The notes beneath the pieces are model-generated. The model was not told the DNA's origin, did not search any database, and saw only the letters and a list, made by a program, of their open reading frames with translations. A program made the position numbers and the translations under genes. 64,000 bases of DNA from Pseudomonas kielensis (GTDB lineage: Bacteria; Pseudomonadota; Gammaproteobacteria; Pseudomonadales; Pseudomonadaceae). This document shows, one piece after another, positions 16,883-26,146 of the stretch. The stretch is taken from NCBI RefSeq assembly GCF_014236655.1, contig NZ_JACMYG010000002.1, positions 310,001 through 374,000 on the forward strand, read 5' to 3'. How positions within the stretch are numbered: the first letter of the stretch is position 1; the number at the start of each line of letters is the position of its first letter.

Positions 16883-17981
16883 TTTGAGCTTCCTGATGAA
16901 TTTCGATAGCCAGTTTCTTCGCAGCCTCTAAGACCTTTCCTTGGCGCTCGTCATAGGACGCGCGCTCCATACTTTCCAATGCTTGTGTAACTTCATAAAA
17001 GGTGCGCTTTTTATTGTCTAGATCTTCCAGGAGATCGACGACATGGTCGCTAACATATCTGCTTTCAGGTGTAATCGTTTCGAATTGCTCCCAGAGGCTT
17101 TCTTCTACGCTCGGAACTGGATGATCACCCAAGGTCGAAAATCCGGTTTCCGCATAATGGAAGCTAATCCTGTCTTCGCTATTCCTTATACCTGAGACGA
17201 TAAGTGGGGAGTGGGTGGCAATGTGGACTTCGACATCATACCGTCCGATCAGATCACCTAATTTGTTTACATAGTCCTTTTGCCACTGGGGGTGGAGGCT
17301 ATTTTCTGGTTCATCGATCAAAATCAAGCTGCCGTCTCGCACATTGGTGAGAATAAAAACCTGCGAGGCGATCATCGCTAGCTCCCCTGAACTCGCTTGG
17401 TCGATCCTTAGAAATCCATTTCCATGCTCATGTTGGATATATACTTCTACGCTTTTTAAAAGCTTTAGTTTCTTTAGGTAACGTTCACCTTCCAGTATCG
17501 CTAAAAGCATTTCCTGAACTCTCGGCTCCATATAACTCTGGGCAAGATTGATTTCAAAAACCAGGTGCCCATTGCCTATCGATTCTGAAATCGACTCCAT
17601 GACATTGGGGTTTATGTCAAAGTCTATTCTTCCCCCAATGCCTATACGGTTAAGCTCTGCGAGCTTTTCTTCGGCGTCTTTGTGTAGCACCCCTATGAAT
17701 GTTACTCTCGGATTGTAATTGCAGTATTCAAGGACCTTTGCGATCGCGTTTAATCTGTATGTGCCTTCGCGGGCCAGCTCTATGAAAGCGGATTTAATAA
17801 TGTTCGATGGCGTGTTTCTAGGGTTGCGTGCAGAAAACTTTTTTACACTAGGTCGCAATCTGTATCTGTCGTGCACAGTATTGCAGATAACTAATGTATC
17901 TCTTCGTGAAAATTGAGCGATCTCTTGGAGGTGACGGCTTTTGCCTGATCCATTTTTCCCGACTACAAAATTAATATGCAT
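16875..17981 (-). CDS. ABC-type AAA ATPase, PtuA-like
   Basis: 368 residues. Walker A GKNGSGKS at 8-15, an ABC signature-like SSGELAMI near 210, Walker B LILIDEPENSLHP near 235 and the H-loop IATHSP near 265 mark the SMC/Rad50-related AAA_15/AAA_21 ATPases. The region between Walker A and the signature is a helical insertion of about 190 residues. It overlaps the HNH gene and is preceded by 632 bp without a gene, so it probably has its own promoter. Base composition is clearly more AT-rich than the core chromosome. Septu-like ATPases sense or assemble with the HNH nuclease; no reverse transcriptase is nearby, so this is not a retron-associated copy. Confidence 0.85.
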   Translation of the reverse strand: MHINFVVGKNGSGKSRHLQEIAQFSRRDTLVICNTVHDRYRLRPSVKKFSARNPRNTPSNIIKSAFIELAREGTYRLNAIAKVLEYCNYNPRVTFIGVLHKDAEEKLAELNRIGIGGRIDFDINPNVMESISESIGNGHLVFEINLAQSYMEPRVQEMLLAILEGERYLKKLKLLKSVEVYIQHEHGNGFLRIDQASSGELAMIASQVFILTNVRDGSLILIDEPENSLHPQWQKDYVNKLGDLIGRYDVEVHIATHSPLIVSGIRNSEDRISFHYAETGFSTLGDHPVPSVEESLWEQFETITPESRYVSDHVVDLLEDLDNKKRTFYEVTQALESMERASYDERQGKVLEAAKKLAIEIHQEAQNV

Positions 17982-18613
17982 GCGATCCCGTCAGGCCGTA
18001 AACGACCTTTGTCGATGGTTGTGTTGTGGCAGATTTTAGACGCTGTGAAGATGTAGCAGGCAGCAGCCGGCAAGCTTTTGTGGAGTGGTTTTTTTGCTTC
18101 CACTTATAAGAAATTGAAATCGCTGAAAGTGCACCTATTGGCATAGATATATCTTCTTCCATGATGTAGGCCACAATGTCCGGTCACCGCTCCCCGTGTG
18201 GCGATGCAGTCCTAAGCTTAAGCGCTGGGGTGCTTCGGAAGGAAGAGAGTTTAGGCTGTAATAGGTCTGTTTTCCCGCGCTCCGGAGAAATCTAGTTGAT
18301 CTCATGCCCCCAATATCCCAACATCGGTGTATCGCTGGGCTAGAAGTCGCCTCGACGAGCGCTGCTCTACTCGCGTTACAATTGTGACTGACCTCGGCAG
18401 GTCTCCGACTGATCGATGAGATTGAGTTCGAGCAAAAGCTGCGTCGTTGTTCTCCGAGTACAATTTTTCGCTCCGTGATTTGACCAGCCTGCTGGATCCG
18501 CAATCGATACGCCAGGTGCCTACGCTAAGGACATTGATCTGGTTCGTTAACTTGCTTTCTGTGAACCGCCTGCGTTTGCAGCCCGCGGAAGCAAACAGAC
18601 AAGGAGCGGCACA
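17982..18613. other. divergent spacer between the ATPase and membrane-protein genes
   Basis: 632 bp. ORFs of 60-120 codons on both strands (for example 18135-18503 minus and 18447-18635 plus) lack family features. The segment must contain the promoters for the Septu-like pair (minus) and for the membrane protein (plus). I see no clear operator or structured RNA. The strong ribosome binding site AAGGAG at 18601-18606 belongs to the plus-strand gene. Confidence 0.4.
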
Positions 18614-19783
18614 TTGTCAGCTGAAAACCAACTAACAGAACCTGAAAACCAAAACGACTCAATCAAGCCAAAAAAGGCGTTCGTGCTCACCGATGAGATG
18701 CGCCGGCGGATAGCGGAATCGGAAAAAGAGCACCGTCGTTACAAGCGTCGGGAAAGGCGGTTTGAGTTCAGCCGGATTTCCTGGTTTTGGGATGAATTCC
18801 CGAATGAGGAGCTCTACAGGCCTCCCTTGGCTGAGCGACGCAACACGCGCCAGGAAATGGCATATCACCGGTTTCGACAAATGATGAGTTGGTCGTTCTG
18901 GTCGCGGATGAAGTCAGGCGCCGGTATCAAGCTCGCAGCGGTGGGGGGGTTGGTCGCCGCATTCATTCAGGCAGCTCCGCCATTGAAGGGCGCAGAAGCC
19001 GCGGTCGGGCCTTTGAGCTGGTTGCTGGTGGGCGGGGGCTTTTACTTGTTAGCGGTGATCTGGTTCGAGTGGAAGTGTCCGGTTCTGCTAAAGCGCACGC
19101 TTGCTGGGAAGGAGGAATACCTTGGCATTGAGGGGCGGCGCTGGCTACTCGCTCTTGTTGAGGATGAGCTGCGACGCTGGTGGAGCGTTAAACCTTATGA
19201 CTTGGATGTAGGCGGAATTAAACCAGAGTCCTATAAACACCGACTTGCGCTTGACATCACTCGGCATGGTGAAATTCCAGCCTACGGCGGCTTTAGTGAA
19301 TTCGCATCCGCACGGATCGAGTATGCACTTCGTGAATACGCCAAACTGACATCGACAGCGATCTGGCGAGAAGAATTCAAGCCGAACGAATTCCAAAAGT
19401 TCATGCCGGTACATCGAATGTGCCCACGTAATATGCCTCTGCGTAACCTCCACTTGAGCGTCATGAATGAGAGTGAGGCGGAAATGGCTAAGGTGGGCAA
19501 GGAGGGCGACTTGGTGGTGCGCTGGTTCGACAACTCACTGGATTTTCAATCGCGGTTACCAACCCCTCGAAATTTGGTGGTGTCGGCGTACGCGGAAGGT
19601 TTCATCTACTTGTTCCGCACCGACGCTTCTGCGCTGACATTCACTCGTATTGTGGCGCAGTGGCAAAACACGATGCGCCCGTTATGCCGGCTCACTCTCA
19701 TTGGCCTGTTCCTGGCCAGCGGCGGTTGCTTCTTGTGGTTTGTCTTCCTACAGCTGAAGATTCTCCTGCCGAATCTGCTTTGA
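18614..19783 (+). CDS. unknown membrane protein (TTG start)
   Basis: 389 residues. The TTG at 18614 is chosen because AAGGAG lies 8 bp upstream; no ATG is in a comparable position. A charged, arginine-rich N-terminus of about 100 residues (EKEHRRYKRRERRFEFSR) precedes two membrane segments (about 108-124 and 131-152). A soluble domain of about 190 residues follows, and a last membrane segment lies near the C-terminus (about 362-385). No family is recognised. Being in a defence-rich cargo it could be an effector or sensor, but that is context only. Confidence 0.72.
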   Translation: MSAENQLTEPENQNDSIKPKKAFVLTDEMRRRIAESEKEHRRYKRRERRFEFSRISWFWDEFPNEELYRPPLAERRNTRQEMAYHRFRQMMSWSFWSRMKSGAGIKLAAVGGLVAAFIQAAPPLKGAEAAVGPLSWLLVGGGFYLLAVIWFEWKCPVLLKRTLAGKEEYLGIEGRRWLLALVEDELRRWWSVKPYDLDVGGIKPESYKHRLALDITRHGEIPAYGGFSEFASARIEYALREYAKLTSTAIWREEFKPNEFQKFMPVHRMCPRNMPLRNLHLSVMNESEAEMAKVGKEGDLVVRWFDNSLDFQSRLPTPRNLVVSAYAEGFIYLFRTDASALTFTRIVAQWQNTMRPLCRLTLIGLFLASGGCFLWFVFLQLKILLPNLL

Positions 19784-19854
19784 GTTGCTGTCTGGCGAAG
19801 TCTCAGCGGCAGGCAGTGAGCCTGCCGCATCAAACTCCCAAGCAAGAACCTAAT

Positions 19855-20214
19855 TCAGGCTTGAGGTGAGGTTGGAGTGGGCGGTTTGGCCGGCTCCGCC
19901 TCACCAGCTCGGGTCTGTCCACTCCGGGTTTTATCAATGCCCCACACCGCCTTCGCGACCTCCTCAATTTTCGCCACGAACTTGTCGACGTTGAAGCCAG
20001 CTATGAAGGCCAGTGCGAAAAATCCAATTTCGCTTGCTCCGGCGTTCGCGGTCGACTCCAGTACCAACAAGCCTGCCTTCAAGAAGAGGTAGCTCACCGC
20101 ACCGGCGATTGTGCTGGTGATGGGGCGGATGAAATACCAGACGTGCCAGTCCGGATCCCAGCGCTTGTGGACGCACTTGTTGAGGTAATGAATCGCCCCG
20201 GGTTTCGTAGACAC
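19855..20214 (-). pseudogene. 5'-truncated membrane protein gene ending at an IS scar
   Basis: The ORF gives 119 residues: WHVWYFIRPITSTIAGAVSYLFLKAGLLVL and IGFFALAFIAGFNVDKFVAKIEE form two membrane segments, followed by a short proline/alanine-rich tail. The apparent GTG start (20214) lies inside the IS3-like terminus, so the first codons are IS-derived and the true 5' part is missing. The remaining part looks like the C-terminus of a larger integral membrane protein of unknown function. It may still be translated from the fusion, but is probably inactive. Confidence 0.55.
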
Positions 20215-20590
20215 CTCTTTGCCTTAAACTGAGGCCGTTTAGGAGGTGCCATGAGCAACCCGCGTTACCCCGAAGAATTCAAAATCCAAGCGGTCAATCA
20301 AGTGACCGGAAGAAGCTGCCTGTCGCTGATGTAGTGGCTCGTCTCGGCGTGTCGACGCATAGCCTCTATGCCTGGATAAAGCGCTACATCAAACCTCACG
20401 AAGAACGGCAGCAGGACGATGATCAGTACGGTGATCAGTACGCTGAACTGCGTCGCCTGCGAGTGGAACTCAAACGCGTCACTGAAGAGCGAGACATCTT
20501 AAATAGGCCGCAGCGTACTTTGCCAAGGAGTGCGGCTGAAGTACGCCTTTGCTGCGCTCCCGAGTTCTTTCTGAAGCCGTCGCTATGATG
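20207..20590 (+). mobile_element. IS3-family remnant with frameshifted orfA
   Basis: A candidate IS end starts near 20207 (GTAGACACCTC). AGGAGG (20241) precedes an orfA start at 20251 encoding MSNPRYPEEFKIQAVNQV. A one-base loss near 20310 moves the frame to VARLGVSTHSLYAWIKRY...LRRLRVELKRVTEERDIL, the helix-turn-helix and leucine zipper of IS3 OrfA. A second change occurs at the usual slippery A-run near 20501 and the orfA stop is at 20537. Only the first codons of orfB can be traced before similarity is lost near 20590. The remaining 225 bp to 20815 show nothing I recognise. The insertion or its deletion removed the 5' part of the neighbouring membrane gene. Confidence 0.75.
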
Positions 20591-20815
20591 CGAGTTGATG
20601 CAAAAGTGGAAAAAAGTTTACTTCTACCCCAAGGCCGAGGACTTCGGAAAACCATCGAGGACTTTGCCGATCTGGTCTAACTGGATATCAGGGTGGCCGT
20701 GTTCGACCCGGTGCTTTTCGTCTTTCTGAGTCGTCACCGCAACCACCCAATTTCGCGAGATCACGTGAAGCCCATTGCTCACCGCAAAGGCACTTGGGGA
20801 GAGCATGATGGCCAG

Positions 20816-21685
20816 CTAAATTTCAGGTTCATACTTGAAGCCTACGGCTTCCCAATCCCGCCAGTCAGGATTCGCGCCGTCAACCCATCGAACGTCTATG
20901 GCGGTCGGGTTGCTCAATGCTCCACTCCCTCCCTGATACCAGGCTCCGGTTACTTTCCCATTTGCTTCGACGGCCAAGGGCATAAAGTTTGAATGAAATG
21001 AAGGAGGGCGTGATTGTTTCCATCTAGGAACCAACAGATTTCTGACCCGCTCGTGCTCTTGGCGTTGGAGTTCATGGAGCACAGGGACCAGCTCGCTGAA
21101 GCCACATCGTACTGAGATCTCTGAGAACTTCTTGAAACCCACCGATTTCTGGGGCGCCTCCACATTGATGTCCAATGTTCTGCCGCTGCACAAGTAGAAT
21201 TCAGCCTCGGAAAGGTTCAGGTGCGTCACGCTCACTTCAGGATCTTTTTCAACAACCGCGAGGATGTAGTATTGGGCGGGAAAGACTTTTTCGACCTTGT
21301 TCTTGTCTTTAGCCATATTCCATCTACACGTTTTATTGAGCCTCCAGTTTTCGCGATTGCTCGTACTTTTAATTTCAATCGTCACACCCCATGTCAGCTG
21401 CAAGTCAAAGACATCACCATGGGGTTGGTTGCTGTAAAAAGGTGCCAAGCTTTTAGCCAGCTGTCCTGGAAGCGGAACTTGGTGCGTCAAGTCCAGCACC
21501 CGGCCCAACACTATGTCGTCGACGTGATCTATCAGGTGTCGAGCCAGAATGAATTCGATCATGACACCGCGAATGACGGGAGTCGTGATGTTCGAAAATG
21601 CCCAATCCCAAAACTCCCCAACATCATAAGCGAGACGTTGATTGTCAAAAGAAAATTTCAGGTCTCTCGTTACTTTGGGGGACAT
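20816..21685 (-). CDS. stand-alone PD-(D/E)XK-type nuclease
   Basis: 289 residues from the ATG at 21685; further upstream the frame gives cysteine-rich nonsense. A PD-(D/E)XK core is visible: E44 in GVMIEFILARH, D91/D94 in GDVFDLQLTWG, then VTIEIKST with E104 and K106, followed by conserved-looking polar residues and YYILAVVE. This spacing matches restriction-endonuclease-like folds. There is no methylase beside it and it is transcribed away from the NACHT gene. It could be a solo restriction enzyme, a modification-dependent nuclease or a nicking enzyme; the family is not recognised. Confidence 0.72.
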   Translation of the reverse strand: MSPKVTRDLKFSFDNQRLAYDVGEFWDWAFSNITTPVIRGVMIEFILARHLIDHVDDIVLGRVLDLTHQVPLPGQLAKSLAPFYSNQPHGDVFDLQLTWGVTIEIKSTSNRENWRLNKTCRWNMAKDKNKVEKVFPAQYYILAVVEKDPEVSVTHLNLSEAEFYLCSGRTLDINVEAPQKSVGFKKFSEISVRCGFSELVPVLHELQRQEHERVRNLLVPRWKQSRPPSFHSNFMPLAVEANGKVTGAWYQGGSGALSNPTAIDVRWVDGANPDWRDWEAVGFKYEPEI

Positions 21686-21977
21686 GGTACACCGGTATTT
21701 GGAAGGGGCCGCATTGTAGCCATGGGTACTTGGCCAATCCAATCTGCGCGGAATTTTTAAACTGATGGGAGTCGGCCAGCAATCTCCAGTGCGGTGTATT
21801 TCCGTGAATGCAATGTCGGAGCTGCAATTAAAGGACATTCGGGTGATCGGCCTGGAACACTTACCGTACCGGCTACTGCCGCAGATCAAGAATGCAGCCC
21901 CCGCGCGGTAAGAGTAGTGGAGTCATCTGGGCATACCGTATGATGGCGACACCTTTGTCGCTCGGTGCCGCTTCGCA
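21686..21977. other. divergent promoter region, nuclease / NACHT operon
   Basis: 292 bp separating the minus-strand nuclease from the plus-strand NACHT operon. It contains a small plus-strand ORF at 21813-21911 (32 residues, MSELQLKDIRVIGLEHL...) that could encode a short protein or be chance. No canonical promoter or palindrome stands out. Confidence 0.35.
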
Positions 21978-24900
21978 ATGTCAATCGCTCCGCTTGATAG
22001 GCTCATATCTATATCATCAGGCCCTGACGAGTACAAAGACGCCCAGCGCCTAAGTGATCTGGCCGAGGCCCCCTATGTTGTTTTGTTGGGCGCGCCTGGC
22101 ATGGGCAAGACTGTGGCGTTCGAGCATTTTGCGGACCGAGCGGGAGCATCGTGCATTTCCGCCTTTTGGTTTCGCAGCAAAAATCTTTCCAATGTCACGA
22201 CAGTGTTTATCGATGCTCTCGATGAAGTCCCCATACAGAACGCCATTGAGATTGCAAAGTGCTTAGAAGAGCTACCGTCGATGCGATGGCGAGTGAGTTG
22301 TCGAGCGGAGGACTGGAACGAGGGTGGAAAGCTCAGCAGAGCGTTCGGTCAGGGGCTGGCAGCCCTTGACGAGGCCCCCGTCGTGGCTCAGTTGCAACCT
22401 CTTAGTGAGGAGGAAGCAGTCGCAGTACTCACAGCGTTTGGCTGCTCAGAGCCCATCACGCTCCTCTCCACGCTGCAGACGCTACGATCGACGCCCTTCG
22501 TGCTATCCCCGCTGGGGCTGAAATTTCTCATGAGTGTGAAGCCCGAACGGTTGCCGTCGCTCACCCGTTTCGAACTGTACGAGTCCGGTGCACGCCATTT
22601 CGCTACCGAGCACAACCCCTCCAAGGCAGAAGACCGGCAAGACGGCGAACCTGCGCCCGATGTCGTCCTAGATCATGCTGGGCGCATCTTTCTGACCCTG
22701 CTCCTGGCCGGAAAGCATGGCTTGCAGCGATCTGCTCCGGTCCCAGACACCATGCTGTCGGTGCATGACGCGGGGCTTGACCCGATCGCTCGCGAGACCG
22801 TCCTGTCCACCGCTCTGTTCATGAAGAAGGGCGAAGACTTCCTGCCCTTTCATCGCAGCATCCAGGAGTTTTTGGCCGCGCGCTACCTGGCTCGCTTGGT
22901 GACAGGCGCCCTCGGGGGCGCAAGACTACATATCGAACGCGCGGTTGCACTGTTGGTCTCGGTCGATGGATTGCCATCCGAAGGTCTGAAGGCGCTGTAT
23001 GCATGGTTCACCTGTCACCTGGTCAACGAGGGCGCACTACACCACGCCCAACGGCTGGTCCAGCGTGACCCGGAAACGCTTTTACTGCATGGCGATGCGG
23101 CCACACTTCCCGCTGCGTCTCGAGTCACTGTGCTGCAGGAGGTTGGGGCACGCGATCCGTTTTTTCGCTGGACTCCGGAGCAGTGGGGCCCGGCGCGGAT
23201 CTGTTCCGTGGGACTTGTTACCCCCGACCTTGCGCCGCTGGTGATTGAGCTGCTGCAAACGGAGGCGTCCACGCACCGACTCAGCATGTTGCTGGAGGCG
23301 TTATCGACCGGGCCGGCGCTGGCCTCCACCGCTGACGCCTGCTGGAGCGTCGCGTTACGCCAGAGTGAGGTGCAGTGGTGTCGAGAGCAGGCTATTGATG
23401 CCTGGCTACATAATGCAGTGACCTCAGCGGATGACATTTGGGGGCGGATCGAGGAGCTCTGTTCCTCCGGGGAGACGTTGCGCGGTCACTTGCGCAGCAT
23501 TGCACAACTTTTTTGCGCGATCCCTGCGCAACAGTTAGTGGTCGGCGACGTGGAGCGGGTTCTGGCTAGGCTGCAAAGAGCCAATAATGCACTTCTTCCG
23601 CGAGCTGCACCTGAAGATGGACGCATGGAGAGCACTTACGCGATTAGGGATATCGCCTGGCATGTGGCAGCAGATTTGTGGCGCCCCCTGATTTTGGATA
23701 CACCTAAGCGCTGGCGGCTACAGGCTGGACTGGGTGCCTTGGAGCACAAATTCGCCTCGGTGCTGTGCATCGCGGCCTTGTCGCACGAGGGCGTAACCGC
23801 GAAAGAGTTCGCGCACATGATGGTCGCTACTGGTGTGATCACTGGGGCCGAGTCAACCTTCAAGAAGGCTGCCGGAGAATGGTTGATCGCTCGATCCGCC
23901 TCCGAGGAGGTATTGCACGCGTTGCTTTTGATTGCGGACCAGGACGTAGCCGATAGCGGATCGCTTGCACTCGGACTGCGAGCGCTTGGCTTGAAGCCTA
24001 GCGAGACGCTGGTGCGCCTGATGCTGAATTCCGACCCACTGATATCCAGCGTCGGTTCAGCATACGTCGGCAGACAGGTGGGTAACTGGGCACTGGAACG
24101 AGGAGAGCCCGTACCGGCCTGGCTAATTCCGGTACTCCACGAGAGCCCGGGTGCTGTCGCTGACGCCGCCCTGCAATACGTAAGGCTACACGTTGAAGAA
24201 GAATCGGAGCGACAAGCGCACCAACGGGATAGCATCGAGCAGTGGCTAGTCCGTCAAATAGCCGAATGGCAGTTGCAGTTACCCTCAGTGGTCGCAGGTA
24301 AGGTCGACGGGGCCTTGTACTGGGGAGCAGAAGTCTATTGCGGTAGTCGCCCGATCACGGGTCGTCACGGAAGCGGGATAGAGGCGCTGCAGGAAGTGTT
24401 CGGTGAGCCCCTGGCTCAGTCAATCCTTGAGGGGCTCTCCCGTGTGTGGTCGAAGGGCGAGTATGAAGATGAACGCGAGGCTAGCGGAGCCATCACAGCC
24501 GCGTCTGCTTCCATTCACCTGGCGGACGGACAGGATTTCTCTGCGGAATCTGCGGGACGAATTCTCAAGGTCCTTTTCGCCACAGTAACGATGCGAGATG
24601 CCTATCTCAAGGAACGCTTAGAGAGCTTCTGCATTGATCAACTCATTCGATCGTTCATAGACGATCCTGCTTACTTTTGTCAGCTCGCCCATAAGCGGGA
24701 CGCCAATTGGAGCGCGCTTTTGTACAAGCTGCGAGAGCATCCAGCGCGGTCCGCGTTACATGCGTGGGCCGTGCAGGTGGCATTGGAGCAGCCTGATACG
24801 CTGAGTGGAAGTCTTCTAGACAGCGTGCTTCGGCTGGCTGAACTGAATGTTGAAGCGCCAGCACTGACGCCGCTATTGACTGATGTGCTGTCCCATTGGT

Positions 24901-26054
24901 CGAACCAGGGCGACGGTACTGATGCTTTGGTCACGGGTAGCGATCTGCGCTGCGCTGACCGCCTGCGCTGGGCATACTTTGCCGTCTGCTTGCAGTCGGA
25001 TGTGTTCAGCAATGACTTCGTACATGCCCTTGACGAGGCAGAGGACGCTGTAATTCACCGGGTGATCTTCGACGGATACCCCAACTGTAGCTATTGGCAG
25101 ACGCCGACGTCCACGCTGGCCGTCAGCCGCCTCCTGTTGCAGTTCCTGTTCCAGCGCACTCCATTGATGCAAGGGCACTTTGAGCGCGTTTGGCCGGACA
25201 CAGTGAAAGTATTGAAAGCCGTTTCGTTGTCGGATGAACCAGGTGTTGAGACGATCCTTTTGGAATTGCTCACGGACTCTGAGGGTACACGCTGGATTGA
25301 TACCATCAGGCACGAGCTCGAGCTTTACAGGCGAGATGTCCGATCGCAAACACAGAAGCTACTCTCCCCGACAGATCTGGCAAAGGTGCTGAGCGGCAGA
25401 GGCCCTATTAATGCGCAGGACCTGAAGGCCTTGGTGCTGTTGAGCCTTGAGGAAGTCGCTGCCGAGTTGCAGCCTTCTCCACATAACCTGTGGAGGCTTT
25501 TTTGGGACAACAAAAAGCCCAAGGTCGAGAACGATTGCCGAGACGTGCTGGCCGGCAAGCTCAGAGACAAACTTGGCTTTTTCGGTAGCTTCGAGGTGTC
25601 CCCTGAAGCGGCGTCATCCGGCGGAACGCGGGCGGACCTGCTTGTTACCCATGGCCCATTTACCGTGCCGGTCGAAGCGAAACGGACGAGTCATACACAT
25701 CTCTGGTATGGGCATATCGGTCAGCTTCAGACCTACACATTGGGGAACAGTACCGAAGGTCAAGGCATTTATGTGATCTTCTGGTTCGGTAATGGGCTTG
25801 GTGTGACGCGGCCTCCAGCAGGCATAAAACCCGAAAAACCTGAAGCGTTGAAGGCGGCACTGGAAAATCTGCTGCCAGCCGAGCTAGCTGCTACAACGTC
25901 AGTGGTGGTATTGGATGTCTCCAATGCCGCGCAGGCAGCGAAAGTGCGAAAGGACATCGAGTTCAACAAGGCGAAAGCAGCCAAGCCTCGGCGCCCAAAA
26001 AAATCGAAAGCTGTGGCAGAACTCCCCCAAGGAAGTGAAGGCAAAGGCACCTAA
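21978..26054 (+). CDS. NACHT-type STAND NTPase with C-terminal PD-(D/E)XK nuclease
   Basis: 1358 residues. The N-terminal NTPase has Walker A GAPGMGKT at 38-45, Walker B VFIDALDE at 76-83, the arginine-containing WRVSCRAEDW near 105-113 and the NACHT-family winged-helix signature FHRSIQEFLAARYL near 291-304. Residues about 330-1150 are a long helical, HEAT/ARM-like array suited to ligand recognition. The C-terminus carries a nuclease core: D1220 in RADLL, then VPVEAKR with E1233 and K1235 and a following QLQTY, and ends in a basic tail. STAND proteins with nuclease effectors are known anti-phage sensors (Avs type), but there the effector is N-terminal. No trans-acting sensor gene is needed. 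First gene of a run with OLD, UvrD and PIN genes. Confidence 0.85.
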   Translation: MSIAPLDRLISISSGPDEYKDAQRLSDLAEAPYVVLLGAPGMGKTVAFEHFADRAGASCISAFWFRSKNLSNVTTVFIDALDEVPIQNAIEIAKCLEELPSMRWRVSCRAEDWNEGGKLSRAFGQGLAALDEAPVVAQLQPLSEEEAVAVLTAFGCSEPITLLSTLQTLRSTPFVLSPLGLKFLMSVKPERLPSLTRFELYESGARHFATEHNPSKAEDRQDGEPAPDVVLDHAGRIFLTLLLAGKHGLQRSAPVPDTMLSVHDAGLDPIARETVLSTALFMKKGEDFLPFHRSIQEFLAARYLARLVTGALGGARLHIERAVALLVSVDGLPSEGLKALYAWFTCHLVNEGALHHAQRLVQRDPETLLLHGDAATLPAASRVTVLQEVGARDPFFRWTPEQWGPARICSVGLVTPDLAPLVIELLQTEASTHRLSMLLEALSTGPALASTADACWSVALRQSEVQWCREQAIDAWLHNAVTSADDIWGRIEELCSSGETLRGHLRSIAQLFCAIPAQQLVVGDVERVLARLQRANNALLPRAAPEDGRMESTYAIRDIAWHVAADLWRPLILDTPKRWRLQAGLGALEHKFASVLCIAALSHEGVTAKEFAHMMVATGVITGAESTFKKAAGEWLIARSASEEVLHALLLIADQDVADSGSLALGLRALGLKPSETLVRLMLNSDPLISSVGSAYVGRQVGNWALERGEPVPAWLIPVLHESPGAVADAALQYVRLHVEEESERQAHQRDSIEQWLVRQIAEWQLQLPSVVAGKVDGALYWGAEVYCGSRPITGRHGSGIEALQEVFGEPLAQSILEGLSRVWSKGEYEDEREASGAITAASASIHLADGQDFSAESAGRILKVLFATVTMRDAYLKERLESFCIDQLIRSFIDDPAYFCQLAHKRDANWSALLYKLREHPARSALHAWAVQVALEQPDTLSGSLLDSVLRLAELNVEAPALTPLLTDVLSHWSNQGDGTDALVTGSDLRCADRLRWAYFAVCLQSDVFSNDFVHALDEAEDAVIHRVIFDGYPNCSYWQTPTSTLAVSRLLLQFLFQRTPLMQGHFERVWPDTVKVLKAVSLSDEPGVETILLELLTDSEGTRWIDTIRHELELYRRDVRSQTQKLLSPTDLAKVLSGRGPINAQDLKALVLLSLEEVAAELQPSPHNLWRLFWDNKKPKVENDCRDVLAGKLRDKLGFFGSFEVSPEAASSGGTRADLLVTHGPFTVPVEAKRTSHTHLWYGHIGQLQTYTLGNSTEGQGIYVIFWFGNGLGVTRPPAGIKPEKPEALKAALENLLPAELAATTSVVVLDVSNAAQAAKVRKDIEFNKAKAAKPRRPKKSKAVAELPQGSEGKGT

Positions 26055-26146
26055 AAGGTGCCCACCATGCTGAGGCCACTCGCTAAAGCCCGCGTGCTAT
26101 TGCATGCGCGTATCGTGCCAAAACCTTTTGCGACAGGAAAACACGG

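Noticed and set aside
16875..18613. Retron with PtuAB-type effectors
   Set aside because: No reverse transcriptase ORF and no msr/msd-like inverted repeats in the 632-bp upstream spacer.
18135..18635. ORFs of 122 (minus) and 62 (plus) codons in the Septu/membrane spacer
   Set aside because: Conflict with each other and with promoter positions; no family features.
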